Assembly (NCBI RefSeq): GCF_028686475.1 | Contig: NZ_JAQUCA010000014.1 | Location: 1-64,000 of the forward strand | Origin: Giesbergeria sp. | Lineage (GTDB): Bacteria; Pseudomonadota; Gammaproteobacteria; Burkholderiales; Burkholderiaceae_C | DNA length: 64,000 bases | Direction of reading: 5' to 3' | In this document: positions 8,571-16,763 of the stretch, piece after piece | Layout: each line of letters begins with the position of its first letter | Position numbering within the stretch: position 1 is the first letter of the stretch | The notes under the pieces: generated by a model | What the model saw: the letters and a program-made list of their open reading frames with translations, nothing else | Database searches by the model: none | Told to the model about the DNA's origin: nothing | Translations under genes and position numbers: made by a program

Positions 8571-10143
8571 GCGGCAGCAAGGCATTCCAATCAAGGTCTT
8601 GCGTGGTATCGGCCAGTACGGTCAAGGCTTGCTCGGCGGCATTCAAGGGTTCGCGCGCGGCCAGTTGGGCTTCTAACACCTCTAGCGTGGCCTCGGAAGG
8701 ATTGCCACCTTTGGCCAGACGGCGTTGCACGCGCTCACGCAGCACCTCGGGTGGGGCATCGAAAGCCAAAATGCGACACGGCACTTGTTGCTGTGCCGCT
8801 ACCGCCAACAGTTGCGCCCGCTGGCCTTGTGCCAAAAAGGTGGCATCGACCAATACCGGGAACCCGGCTTGCAGTACCTGCGCGGCCAATTGTGCTAACC
8901 GCTGGTAGGTGCGCTGGCTGGCTTCTGGGGTGTAAATGCCACCGGGCACCGCGCCCACACTGGAGGCCGTGGGGGCCAGACCAAACAGGCGCTTGCGCTC
9001 GGCATCGGCGCGCAAGCGCACCATGCCGCGCTCGGCCACCAAGCGGGCGCTGTGGCGGCTTTTGCCTGAACCGGAAACCCCGTGGGCCAACCACAACCAA
9101 CGCGGACGCGGTTGGCGCAGTTGCTCGGCCAAGGCCATGTAGCGGCGCACTTCTTGCCACACTTGCGCTTGGGCGGCTTCCCCCTGCACTTGGTCCAAGC
9201 GAAAACCGGCCACCATCGCGCGCACCAAAGCACGATAAACCAAATACCACGGCAGCAAGGGCAAGCTGGCATAGTCGCCCGATTGCTCTAGCCACGCATT
9301 CAGAAAATGCCAAGCCAAATCAGGGCGACCTTGGGCGTGCAAGTCCATGACCAAGAATGCTCCATCGGCCACGGTGTCAATCCAGCGCAGCGATTCACTG
9401 AACTCAATCGCATCGAACAGCTGCGGCGTGCCGTCCAGCAGTACCAAATTGCCCAAATGCAAGTCACCGTGGCCTTCGCGCACATGGCCATCTTGTTGGC
9501 GCTGGGCAAACAAGGGCATTAAGCGCTCGCCTTCTTGCTGCGTCCAGTCGCTCAGGGCGGCTAAGGTGGCCCGGTCGGCATCGCTCAAGGGTAAACGGGC
9601 CAAAGCATCTAAATTGGCTTGCGATTGCTGGCGCACTGCGGCGGGGCTACCCCAGTCACTGCCTGCCGGGGCCACGGCGGCTTGTGCGTGTAGCTGGGCT
9701 ACCTGTTCGGCCAGTGCGCTCAAATGGCTGGTTTCTAACTGGCCTGCGGCCAATTGCTGGGCCAGCAGTTGGTCGGCTCCAAAGCGCTGCATTTGTACGC
9801 CATATTCGATCACTTCGGCTTGCTGTGCCGCCGTCAACTGCGCCACCGGAACCAGACGCGGCGCTTCTTGCGACCCCAGAACCGCCACCACGCACTGGTA
9901 CAACTGCGGTGCCGTGCGCGCATTGATACGCAATTCTTCTAAACAGGCATGGTGGCGCAATGCCAAGGTGCTGAAATTCAAAAAGCCCATGTCCAGCGGT
10001 TTTTTGAACTTCACGGCTTGTTCACCCGCCAACACCACCCAAGAGATATGGGTTTCGGTACAACTGGCATCGGGGGCTAGAGCGTGGGGGCCGTGCAGCA
10101 GTTGCTGCAGCCAGAGGGGGCGTTGGTTGGGGGTATCGGACAT
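8551..10143 (-). CDS. APH-like phosphotransferase fused to an ATP-binding kinase domain
   Basis: A 530-residue two-domain protein of a type often annotated as bifunctional aminoglycoside phosphotransferase/ATP-binding protein. The N-terminal part (about 1-330) resembles the APH/choline kinase fold, with VKFKKPLDMGFLNFST near the start and the catalytic loop GHGDLHLGNLVLLDG followed by LFDAIEFSESLRWID. The C-terminal part (about 350-530) is a P-loop kinase with GVSGSGKSRHSARL and LVDATFLAQGQRAQL. Nothing in the sequence points to aminoglycoside resistance; the natural substrate is unknown. ATG at 10143. It ends inside the end of the convergent YqaA-like gene. Confidence 0.85.
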   Translation of the reverse strand: MSDTPNQRPLWLQQLLHGPHALAPDASCTETHISWVVLAGEQAVKFKKPLDMGFLNFSTLALRHHACLEELRINARTAPQLYQCVVAVLGSQEAPRLVPVAQLTAAQQAEVIEYGVQMQRFGADQLLAQQLAAGQLETSHLSALAEQVAQLHAQAAVAPAGSDWGSPAAVRQQSQANLDALARLPLSDADRATLAALSDWTQQEGERLMPLFAQRQQDGHVREGHGDLHLGNLVLLDGTPQLFDAIEFSESLRWIDTVADGAFLVMDLHAQGRPDLAWHFLNAWLEQSGDYASLPLLPWYLVYRALVRAMVAGFRLDQVQGEAAQAQVWQEVRRYMALAEQLRQPRPRWLWLAHGVSGSGKSRHSARLVAERGMVRLRADAERKRLFGLAPTASSVGAVPGGIYTPEASQRTYQRLAQLAAQVLQAGFPVLVDATFLAQGQRAQLLAVAAQQQVPCRILAFDAPPEVLRERVQRRLAKGGNPSEATLEVLEAQLAAREPLNAAEQALTVLADTTQDLDWNALLPLNPTLA

Positions 10144-10383
10144 GGTAAAAATGGAAAAATGGTGCTTTGCAGAATGGTGCGTAGAGCCAAGACTTGGATA
10201 GCAGTTTTCTGCTACACACTTTTGGCAAAGTGCAAATTATGTAGCGTCGAACTTGCTGCATATGTATAGCAGAATGGAGGCCATGCGTTTTTTTATGTCC
10301 TTGTTACATCTGCACCGGAGGTATCGACACCACCTGTCGCAGCTGCCGTGTAAAGTGGCTCATCGCCCTACGCCACCACACCC

Positions 10384-11235
10384 ATGAACCACCCTGCCCA
10401 GCACCCAGCCAGCGCCAAAGGAGAAAAACTGGCCCAACGCCTGTCGCATATCTTGGCGCTGCTGCACCAAGGTGGCAGCTTGGACAAGCACCTGTTGGCG
10501 CAACAGTTTGGCGTGGATGTACGCACCATTGAGCGCGACTTGGGCGAGCGCCTGCGCGACATTGCCGAGCGCAACCCAGAAGGCCAATGGCAATTGGCCC
10601 GCCACCGGCGCAGCACCGTTCCGGCCCAGTACCTGCACCAGTACGCGCAGTTGGCAGGCACTGAGCATCTGTTTCCCGATTCCAGCCTGCCTTACTTGCT
10701 GGGGCAACTGGAAACCCCCACGCCACAACGCGCCACCCAGGTACAAGCGACCTCGCACGAAGATTTAGAACGCCAAAGCACCACCTTTGCCCTGCTGCAA
10801 AGTGCGATTGAGCAGCGCCACGAATGCCACTTTATCTACAAAGACAAGCCACGCTTGGCCCAACCTTACCGGCTCATCCACAAAAACGGCATTTGGTATC
10901 TGGCGGCTGAAGAAGGTGCGCTGCTGAAAAACTTTAGCGTGGCGCTGGTCCAAGGGCTAGAAGTGGACAAGGCCAGCCGCTTTAGCCCCAAGCCTGAGCA
11001 TCAGGACTACATCGACCACCAAAATGATGTCTGGTTTACCCGCCAAACCACCGAAGTGCTACTGCGCGTGGCACCCGAAGTGGCGCACTACTTTAGCCCA
11101 TCCCATTACACAGGCTGGTTTCGTCGATACCATTCAATCATTAAATTTCTTAAAATAATTAATCATTGGCGATTTTGCCAATACCAATTATTTAAAATCG
11201 GTATCGCCCCCGGTCAGCCACCACCGATTTTTTAG
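10384..11235 (+). CDS. WYL-domain transcriptional regulator, C-terminally truncated
   Basis: An HTH-WYL regulator. The N-terminal DeoR-like helix-turn-helix is clear (LAQRLSHILALLHQGG then LLAQQFGVDVRTIERDL). The WYL core begins near residue 135 and contains HFIYKDKPRLAQPYRLIHKNGIWYLAAEE. After RVAPEVAHYF (about 11095) the family sequence stops, and the last 45 residues come from AT-rich DNA and read into the 3' end of the GNAT-like gene on the other strand. The usual C-terminal extension is missing. I infer truncation by the insertion or rearrangement that brought in the polysaccharide export genes. Whether the shortened protein works is unknown. Ligands of WYL regulators are mostly nucleotides or nucleic acids. 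Confidence 0.75.
   Translation: MNHPAQHPASAKGEKLAQRLSHILALLHQGGSLDKHLLAQQFGVDVRTIERDLGERLRDIAERNPEGQWQLARHRRSTVPAQYLHQYAQLAGTEHLFPDSSLPYLLGQLETPTPQRATQVQATSHEDLERQSTTFALLQSAIEQRHECHFIYKDKPRLAQPYRLIHKNGIWYLAAEEGALLKNFSVALVQGLEVDKASRFSPKPEHQDYIDHQNDVWFTRQTTEVLLRVAPEVAHYFSPSHYTGWFRRYHSIIKFLKIINHWRFCQYQLFKIGIAPGQPPPIF
11165..11182. terminator. Hairpin at the 3' end of the GNAT-like gene
   Basis: An attggc / gccaat inverted repeat with a 6-base loop lies just after the stop of the minus-strand gene ending at 11188. It is followed on that strand by AT-rich sequence (gattaattatttt) but no clean T run. It could be a weak terminator; it also lies inside the truncated WYL frame. Confidence 0.35.
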
Positions 11236-12168
11236 TTCTTCGGGGGCTGGGGCCGGGCGCACAATTTGCGTCGGTACACGAACACCAATATCATGCACTG
11301 TGCAATCATTGGTTTTGAAAAGAGCCACCGGAACACTGCTCAACCAGCTGTGTAAATTTTTGTTTTGTTGCTGGGCTGTGTAGCGTGCTGCATGTAAAAC
11401 CGTTGGAATTTCTTTTTTGGCACTGAGGGTGTCCAACAATTCTGAAGAGTTTTCTTTGTCTGTGTTGGGGCAGACTACCCATGCTGCGATTGGGTTTTTG
11501 GTTATTTTATTTTTTAAAATAAAAATATCATATTTTTTGCTGGGATGGTCAATGAACCGGTATTTCCATTGTTGAAAATCCCTGATAGGCAAAATCAAAT
11601 CTGAAAGGTCCTTGGCTTGAATTTTCCAAAGGTGATTGATGGCCGCTTGGTCTTTGGGGGACGATGGATTTAGTTGAACAATAGATTGCCACCACGGCAA
11701 GGATATTTCTTTTGCTTGGGGCCAAGACAATTCATGCACGGTATCCACGGACACATAAATTTTGTGCAGCTCGCCAATTTTCATGTGCCTATCACTGGGA
11801 AAGCCAATCGGAAATAAATTAGGACGGTCGTAGCCATAAAAATGGTTGGCAAACTCGCGGGTCATGGTAGAGAAAACGCCGTTTTTGGTCATGATGCCCC
11901 GCGCCTGATGATCTACCATTACATCAACGCCTTGCATCGTTTGTACGGGTTTGCCATTAAAAATAACATTTCTAATGTTTCCGCCATAGTGGCCAATCAA
12001 TTTCCCCTGTTTATCGCGCACAATCAGCGCACAGCCGCGTCCTTCCGCATACTTCCAGTTCCATAAAGATTCGCTCATTTCATGTTGAAACACATGTAAA
12101 AATAAGGCGCGAATTTCTGCGGCATCTGTGGCCTGCATTTCATGGATGGACCATAGCCTGTGATTCAA
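11188..12168 (-). CDS. GNAT-like N-acetyltransferase in a polysaccharide export cluster
   Basis: A protein of about 326 residues with GNAT-like features: an N-terminal half with LWNWKYAEGRGCALIVRDK, GKLIGHYGGNIRNV and VDVMVDHQARGIMTKNGVF, the last resembling the acetyl-CoA-binding strand and loop. The C-terminal half is less familiar and may be a second degenerate GNAT domain. A TTG at 12168 with AAGGAG seven bases upstream, three bases after the wzt stop, is the likeliest start; longer frames to 12297 would overlap wzt by 126 bases. The next ATG is at 12138. It is AT-rich compared with the core genes. By context it may acetylate a sugar or amino sugar of the exported glycan; this is inference. 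Confidence 0.7.
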   Translation of the reverse strand: MNHRLWSIHEMQATDAAEIRALFLHVFQHEMSESLWNWKYAEGRGCALIVRDKQGKLIGHYGGNIRNVIFNGKPVQTMQGVDVMVDHQARGIMTKNGVFSTMTREFANHFYGYDRPNLFPIGFPSDRHMKIGELHKIYVSVDTVHELSWPQAKEISLPWWQSIVQLNPSSPKDQAAINHLWKIQAKDLSDLILPIRDFQQWKYRFIDHPSKKYDIFILKNKITKNPIAAWVVCPNTDKENSSELLDTLSAKKEIPTVLHAARYTAQQQNKNLHSWLSSVPVALFKTNDCTVHDIGVRVPTQIVRPAPAPEELKNRWWLTGGDTDFK

Positions 12169-12170
12169 TT

Positions 12171-13472
12171 TTATTCTCCTTTTTGTATTTCCCATTGGCG
12201 TGATAAAGTTATCAAGCCAAATTCCATGCCATTTTGAATCACATGCAGTTTGATTAATTTTTCTGCGGCTGTATAAATATGCAAGGCGCGCTCGCATACC
12301 AAATAAACATCAACCCAATACTCTCCTTGCAATAAAGAAATTTTTGGAAAAACAATCGTCACTTTTCCTTCGCCATTGGCATTTCTTTGCAAAACCAATT
12401 TATCATTAAAGCTACCAGCACTGGACACCGCCGTTCCACTGGCATGGATAATGCCAAAAGCCACCGAAGGGCAGGGCAATTCTGGGTCGCTGGCAAAGTG
12501 AACCGTCACTTTGAGGGTTGTTTGATCGGATTGAACCACCAATTCTCGGCCGATGATGCCATCTGCACAAGCCTCAATGTTTTTAATATGTGCCGTGCCT
12601 TGCGGCGGCGGCGGGGATGTTATGGTCTCGACCGTACTTTCTTCTGCTGCGCTTTCTTCTGCTGGTGTTGTTGTTGCAGGTGCGGTGCTTGCAGCCAGAG
12701 TAGAGGAGGGCGAGGTGGCTGTTTTGGGGGCATTTTCAGCAATCAGCGAGGTTTCGTAAGCCGTGGTGACTTTGGCCGCTGTATCCCACATACGCATTTT
12801 GCCACTTTCTAACCAGAGCACGCGCGAACACAGTGCTTGGATGTGGTACATGGCGTGCGAGCAAAATAAAATGGTGGCTCCATTTTCTTTCAGCGCCATG
12901 ATACGATCAAACGATTTACGTGCAAACGCCCCATCACCCACCGACAGCGCTTCGTCAATCACCAAAATATCTGGATCTACGCTGGTGGCGACGGCAAAGG
13001 CCAGCCGTACAAACATGCCACTAGAATAGGTTTTAACCGGTTGGTGAATAAATGGCCCAATATCGGCAAAGGCCAAAATGCTGTCTAGCCGCTCATCTAC
13101 CTGTGGACGGCTCAGGCCCAAAATAGCGGCGTTCATGTACACATTCTCTAGCCCACTAAAATCGGGGCTGAAACCAGCCCCCAATTCCAGCAGCGCCGCC
13201 ACCCGCCCACGCACCGCTAAGTTGCCTGTGGTGGGTATCAAGGTGCCGCAAACCATTTGTAGCAAGGTTGATTTTCCTGCACCATTGCGCCCCACCAGCC
13301 CGACAACTTCACCGCGCCGAATATCAAAACTGACATCTTGCAGCGCCCAAAAATCACGGCTGTATTGTTTATAGCGCCCCCAGAGTAATTGCTTGAGCCG
13401 GTCTTTGGGATGGTTAAACAAAGAGAAGCGCTTGCCCACGCCATGCGCTTCGATAGCCAAATCAGACAACAT
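12171..13472 (-). CDS. wzt: Polysaccharide ABC exporter ATPase with C-terminal Wzt-like domain
   Basis: A nucleotide-binding protein of an O-antigen or capsular polysaccharide exporter, 433 residues. The ATPase domain has Walker A GLVGRNGAGKSTLLQ, the signature KTYSSGMFVRLAFAVA and Walker B PDILVIDEALSVGD. It is followed by an Ala/Ser/Thr/Pro/Glu-rich linker (about residues 250-295) and a beta-rich C-terminal domain (about 296-433) like those of Wzt proteins that recognise the modified glycan end. The ATG at 13472 is preferred to the TTG at 13478 and overlaps the end of wzm by 11 bases. It pairs with the permease upstream. A substrate cannot be named because no glycosyltransferases are in the window. 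Confidence 0.9.
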   Translation of the reverse strand: MLSDLAIEAHGVGKRFSLFNHPKDRLKQLLWGRYKQYSRDFWALQDVSFDIRRGEVVGLVGRNGAGKSTLLQMVCGTLIPTTGNLAVRGRVAALLELGAGFSPDFSGLENVYMNAAILGLSRPQVDERLDSILAFADIGPFIHQPVKTYSSGMFVRLAFAVATSVDPDILVIDEALSVGDGAFARKSFDRIMALKENGATILFCSHAMYHIQALCSRVLWLESGKMRMWDTAAKVTTAYETSLIAENAPKTATSPSSTLAASTAPATTTPAEESAAEESTVETITSPPPPQGTAHIKNIEACADGIIGRELVVQSDQTTLKVTVHFASDPELPCPSVAFGIIHASGTAVSSAGSFNDKLVLQRNANGEGKVTIVFPKISLLQGEYWVDVYLVCERALHIYTAAEKLIKLHVIQNGMEFGLITLSRQWEIQKGE

Positions 13473-14268
13473 CAGCAAACCCCGTTCTTACCTTGCGGAA
13501 AAATACCGCGCCTAAACCAGCCAGCAGCGTACAGGCTGCAAACAAACAGCCCAATGCCTGCCAGTTGGGCCACTGGCCTTGTAGCAGCACCTCGCGTGTG
13601 CCAGTCATTACCCATGCCAAGGGGTTGAGCAGCATCCAGTCGCGCACCGCCTCGGGCAGGGCTTCGACTGGAAAGAAAATCGGGCTGAGAAACATCAGCG
13701 CACTAACGGCCATGCCCAGCAGCTGGCCGACATCGCGCACATAGGTTCCAACTCCACTAAACAGCCACCCCAGCCCCAATACCAGTGGTAACAACGGTAA
13801 CCAGACCAGCGGCAGCGCCAGCGCCGTAACGGGCAAGCCGCCATCATTCAGCACGGCGGTGCAAGCCAGCAGCAACAACCCAGACACGCCCAAGCCAGCC
13901 GCCGCACTGCTGGCACTGACCCAGGGCAAAATTTCTAGTGGGAAGACCACTTTTTTCACCAAATGGGGCTGTTCTAGCACCAAACTGGGGGCGCGATTAA
14001 TACACTCGGCAAAGAAATTAAATACCGCCAGCCCGGCATAAATACGCAGGGCAAAGGCCAAATTACTCTCTTCTAGGCCATACCAGCGCACGCGCATAAT
14101 ATGCCTAAATACCAAGGTATAAATACCCAACATCAGCAGCGGTGTGATAACCAGCCACAACAAGCCTAGCCAAGATTGGCGATAACGGGCGTGGATTTCG
14201 CGTCCGGCCAGTTGTGCAATGAGGCTGCGATGGCGCCAAGGCCAAAGAGAAAGCAGCAGGGAGTTCAA
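13462..14268 (-). CDS. wzm: Polysaccharide ABC exporter permease
   Basis: An ABC-2 type membrane protein of 268 residues with about six membrane segments, the usual size for Wzm/KpsM permeases. The N-terminal amphipathic region ends in HARYRQSWLGLLWLVITPL, a hallmark of this family, and the C-terminal half has GVGTYVRDVGQLLGMAVSALMFLSPIFFPVEALP and LLNPLAWVMTGTREVL. No ATG begins the family sequence; the frame starts with TTG at 14268. Its end overlaps wzt, with which it forms the exporter that moves undecaprenyl-linked glycan across the inner membrane. Confidence 0.9.
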   Translation of the reverse strand: MNSLLLSLWPWRHRSLIAQLAGREIHARYRQSWLGLLWLVITPLLMLGIYTLVFRHIMRVRWYGLEESNLAFALRIYAGLAVFNFFAECINRAPSLVLEQPHLVKKVVFPLEILPWVSASSAAAGLGVSGLLLLACTAVLNDGGLPVTALALPLVWLPLLPLVLGLGWLFSGVGTYVRDVGQLLGMAVSALMFLSPIFFPVEALPEAVRDWMLLNPLAWVMTGTREVLLQGQWPNWQALGCLFAACTLLAGLGAVFFRKVRTGFADVV

Positions 14269-14305
14269 GCAATCACCATGTTAAAAAACCGCAGGCAGGA
14301 CAGGC

Positions 14306-15004
14306 TCACGCCTTGGGCGGATCGGCCCGGCCTTCGGCAATATCCTTGAGCAAGGTAGGTTGTGTCAGGCGCAGGGCGTTGCCTTCGCGCACCAGCACCT
14401 TGTGTAAAAAAAGCACCTGAAACGCCCTGGTTACCGTCTCGCGGCTGGCGTTGATCATGATGGCCAGCTCTTGGTGGGTGGGTGGCTGTTCAATTTCTGC
14501 CACGCCATCGACCAAGCGCTGGGGCAATTGTAAGATTAATACGCACAGGCGCTGAAACGGGTTGGGCAAACCCAGCAAAGTGCGTTGTGCCATCACGGTG
14601 CGTACCCGCTGCGCCAGCCGCACCATCACCGCTTGGGCCAGTGCCGGGTGGCCCAAAATCAGCTCGCGTGCTGCGCTTGCATCCAAAAAGGCTACAGTGG
14701 ATTTGACCGCCGCCACCACAAACTCGGACGGCGCTTGCCCATCGACCAAGGACAACTCGCCAAAGTAATCGCCCGGATCGACAAAATACATGCCCACGCT
14801 GCGGCCATCGACGGTGAAGTCCACCCCTTGCAAGCGGCCATCGACCAAAAAACCCAATTCTTGCACCGGGCTGTCTTTGCTCATCACCATGCCCCGGCGT
14901 GCAAACTGGCGCAAACTCATGCGCGCAGACAGAGGCTCCAGCGCCTCGCGCGGCAAGGGCTGGAGCAGCGTAAATTGCGAGAGCAGCTGTAAAGAGACCG
15001 GCAT
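14306..15004 (-). CDS. Crp/Fnr family transcriptional regulator
   Basis: A 232-residue regulator. The N-terminal cyclic-nucleotide-binding-type beta-roll spans about residues 10-130 and contains DFTVDGRSVGMYFVDPGDYFGELSLVDGQAPSEFV (shown in parts: DPGDYFGELSLVDG is the phosphate-binding-cassette-like segment). The C-terminal winged helix has QPPTHQELAIMINASRETVTRAF as the recognition region. There is no N-terminal cysteine cluster, so it is not an Fnr-type oxygen sensor. The frame is open to 15454, but the ATG at 15004 starts the conserved protein. It is divergent from the FecR-like/CHASE2 cyclase operon (160 bases apart), which suggests that it senses the nucleotide made by that cyclase; this is inference. 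Confidence 0.88.
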   Translation of the reverse strand: MPVSLQLLSQFTLLQPLPREALEPLSARMSLRQFARRGMVMSKDSPVQELGFLVDGRLQGVDFTVDGRSVGMYFVDPGDYFGELSLVDGQAPSEFVVAAVKSTVAFLDASAARELILGHPALAQAVMVRLAQRVRTVMAQRTLLGLPNPFQRLCVLILQLPQRLVDGVAEIEQPPTHQELAIMINASRETVTRAFQVLFLHKVLVREGNALRLTQPTLLKDIAEGRADPPKA

Positions 15005-15164
15005 TCTGATCAATAAAAGCGCAGTATGGCACCAGCATGGCGGTTTATTGGCACTCTGCGGTATTGGGATGTGACGGTACGCACAAGGCCGCCAGCGTGT
15101 TTGCAGGAAAATTGGCACAGCCCCGCTACTTTGGCCACTTTGGGGCTTTGAAAGGTTATTCTCC

Positions 15165-16763
15165 ATGCAACACCCTCTTTTGCGACCCTCTCGTGCCTTG
15201 CTGGTGCTGGTCAGCTTGGGCGCAGGTGGGCAGGTAGGGGCCACCCCCCAGGCACAGCCCGCTATGGTTGGCGAGGCCACGATGGTGATTGGCTTGGCCC
15301 GTGTACTGGGCAGCGATGGTAGCCCGCGCCCGTTAGAGCGCGGCACGGCCATCCACGTGGGCGACCGTATCGAAACCCCCGATGGGGGGCATGTATTGCT
15401 GCGTTTTGTCGATGGTGGCCGCCTGAGTGTGCGCCCGGCCAGCCGCCTGCACATTGAAAGCTACAGCCATTCTGCCAGCCAACCTGAGCAGGGGGCCATT
15501 AAGTTTCGCTTAGACGAGGGCGTGGTGCGCTCTATTACCGGTGCTTGGGGCGAGGCCGCGCGCGAGCGTTTTCGCCTCAATACCCCGGTGGCCGCCATTG
15601 GGGTCAAGGGTACCGATTTTGTGGTGCGCTCCAGTGCCGATGCCACGGCCGCCAGTGTTTATACCGGTGCCATCACCTTGGCCCCCTTGCTGGGCGAATG
15701 TGGGGCCAGTGTTGGCCCTTGCCTCAATGGCCAAGCCAAGCTCCTCACGGCGGATATGAAGGGCCAGATGCTGGAGCTGGCGCGCAGCCAAAGTGTACCG
15801 GTGTTGGTGGCGGCTGCGCGCTTGCCGGTTGCTCCCACGCACACCATCGCCACGGGGGGGCCAGAGTCTGCTACCCGCAACACCACCGTAGCCAGCGCCC
15901 CGAGTGCGGTTGCATCTTCAACTGCGCCTGCATCTGCTGCCACTCGTGCCGCAGAGGCCAGCCCCGAGACGACTGCCAGCCCACAAAGCCTGACCAATGA
16001 AACGCTGGGGGCCAGCGTGGCCGCTTACGTACCACCGCCGCCACAAGCACCCGCTCCTGCTCCGGCACCCGCTCCTGACCCGGCACCAGCCCCTGACCCG
16101 GTGCCGCCACCACCGCCACCACCACCACCACCGCCTCCGCCTCCACCTCCACCTCCACCTCCACCTCCACCTCCACCTCCACCTCCACCTCCACCGCCGC
16201 CGCCGCCGCCCGAACCCGAGCAACCCCCTGTGGTGATTCAACCACCGCAGGTGCAACAGCTCACATGGGTGCGTTACAGTTGGATGCACAAACCCAGCAG
16301 CGATACCTTTACCCGCTTTTTAACTTATGCACTGGCCCAAGGGCTAGAAAAAGTGACAAGCAACGATGCCTATACCCTTTACCGGCCCCCCGGTGGCAGT
16401 GCTACCTTGGTAGCGGCCAACCCTGCCGAGCCTGTGGTCAACTTCCGCTTGGCCCAAGCCACGGCCCATTTGGCGCGTGGCTTGGGCGTGCCTGCGGAGG
16501 CGGTTGATATACACAAGGCCAGCCTCACGGTAGATTTTGGCCGCAGCACCTTTGGCACCAGCTTAGATTTGAGCAACCCGCGCATTGGCGCACAAAACAT
16601 CAACGCGAGCGGCAACGTCTTGCCCAGCGGTCTGCTCCAAGCCACTGGCGGCAATGCCACCTTGGCCGGTGCCATCACCACCGATGGCCGCGAAGCGGGC
16701 TATACCTTCCAAAAGCCTATCGGCTTTAATGTGCTGCAAGGCGTGACGCTCTGGGGCCGTTAA
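15165..16763 (+). CDS. Secreted FecR-domain protein with a long polyproline tract
   Basis: A 532-residue exported protein. It has an N-terminal signal-like segment (RALLVLVSLGAGGQVGA), then a FecR-type domain: GDRIETPDGGHVLLRFVDGG, RLNTPVAAIGVKGTDFVVR and VYTGAITLAPL. Ala/Thr/Ser-rich sequence leads into about 45 nearly uninterrupted prolines (around residues 310-350), then a C-terminal domain of some 170 residues that I do not recognise. The proline run would span the periplasm as a stiff rod. ATG at 15165. The GTG of the CHASE2 cyclase follows the stop directly, so the genes are coupled. It probably senses an envelope state for the cyclase or regulator; this is inference. Confidence 0.82.
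   Translation: MQHPLLRPSRALLVLVSLGAGGQVGATPQAQPAMVGEATMVIGLARVLGSDGSPRPLERGTAIHVGDRIETPDGGHVLLRFVDGGRLSVRPASRLHIESYSHSASQPEQGAIKFRLDEGVVRSITGAWGEAARERFRLNTPVAAIGVKGTDFVVRSSADATAASVYTGAITLAPLLGECGASVGPCLNGQAKLLTADMKGQMLELARSQSVPVLVAAARLPVAPTHTIATGGPESATRNTTVASAPSAVASSTAPASAATRAAEASPETTASPQSLTNETLGASVAAYVPPPPQAPAPAPAPAPDPAPAPDPVPPPPPPPPPPPPPPPPPPPPPPPPPPPPPPPPPPPPEPEQPPVVIQPPQVQQLTWVRYSWMHKPSSDTFTRFLTYALAQGLEKVTSNDAYTLYRPPGGSATLVAANPAEPVVNFRLAQATAHLARGLGVPAEAVDIHKASLTVDFGRSTFGTSLDLSNPRIGAQNINASGNVLPSGLLQATGGNATLAGAITTDGREAGYTFQKPIGFNVLQGVTLWGR
16141..16194 (+). repeat. Hexanucleotide tandem repeat (CTCCAC)9 in the polyproline tract
   Basis: Nine perfect copies of ctccac in tandem, flanked by degenerate proline codons (ccg, cca). 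The unit is six bases, so gain or loss of units changes the proline count two at a time without a frameshift. The opposite strand reads as open frames of alternating Val-Glu or Trp-Arg, which are artefacts. Confidence 0.95.

Noticed and set aside
8551..10143. Aminoglycoside resistance gene
   Set aside because: The APH-like domain is fused to a P-loop kinase of a common chromosomal family; nothing supports a resistance role.
15871..16289. Minus-strand frames of alternating Val-Glu and Trp-Arg across the polyproline region
   Set aside because: They are antisense readings of the (ctccac)n proline codons in the FecR-like gene and have no ribosome site or family.
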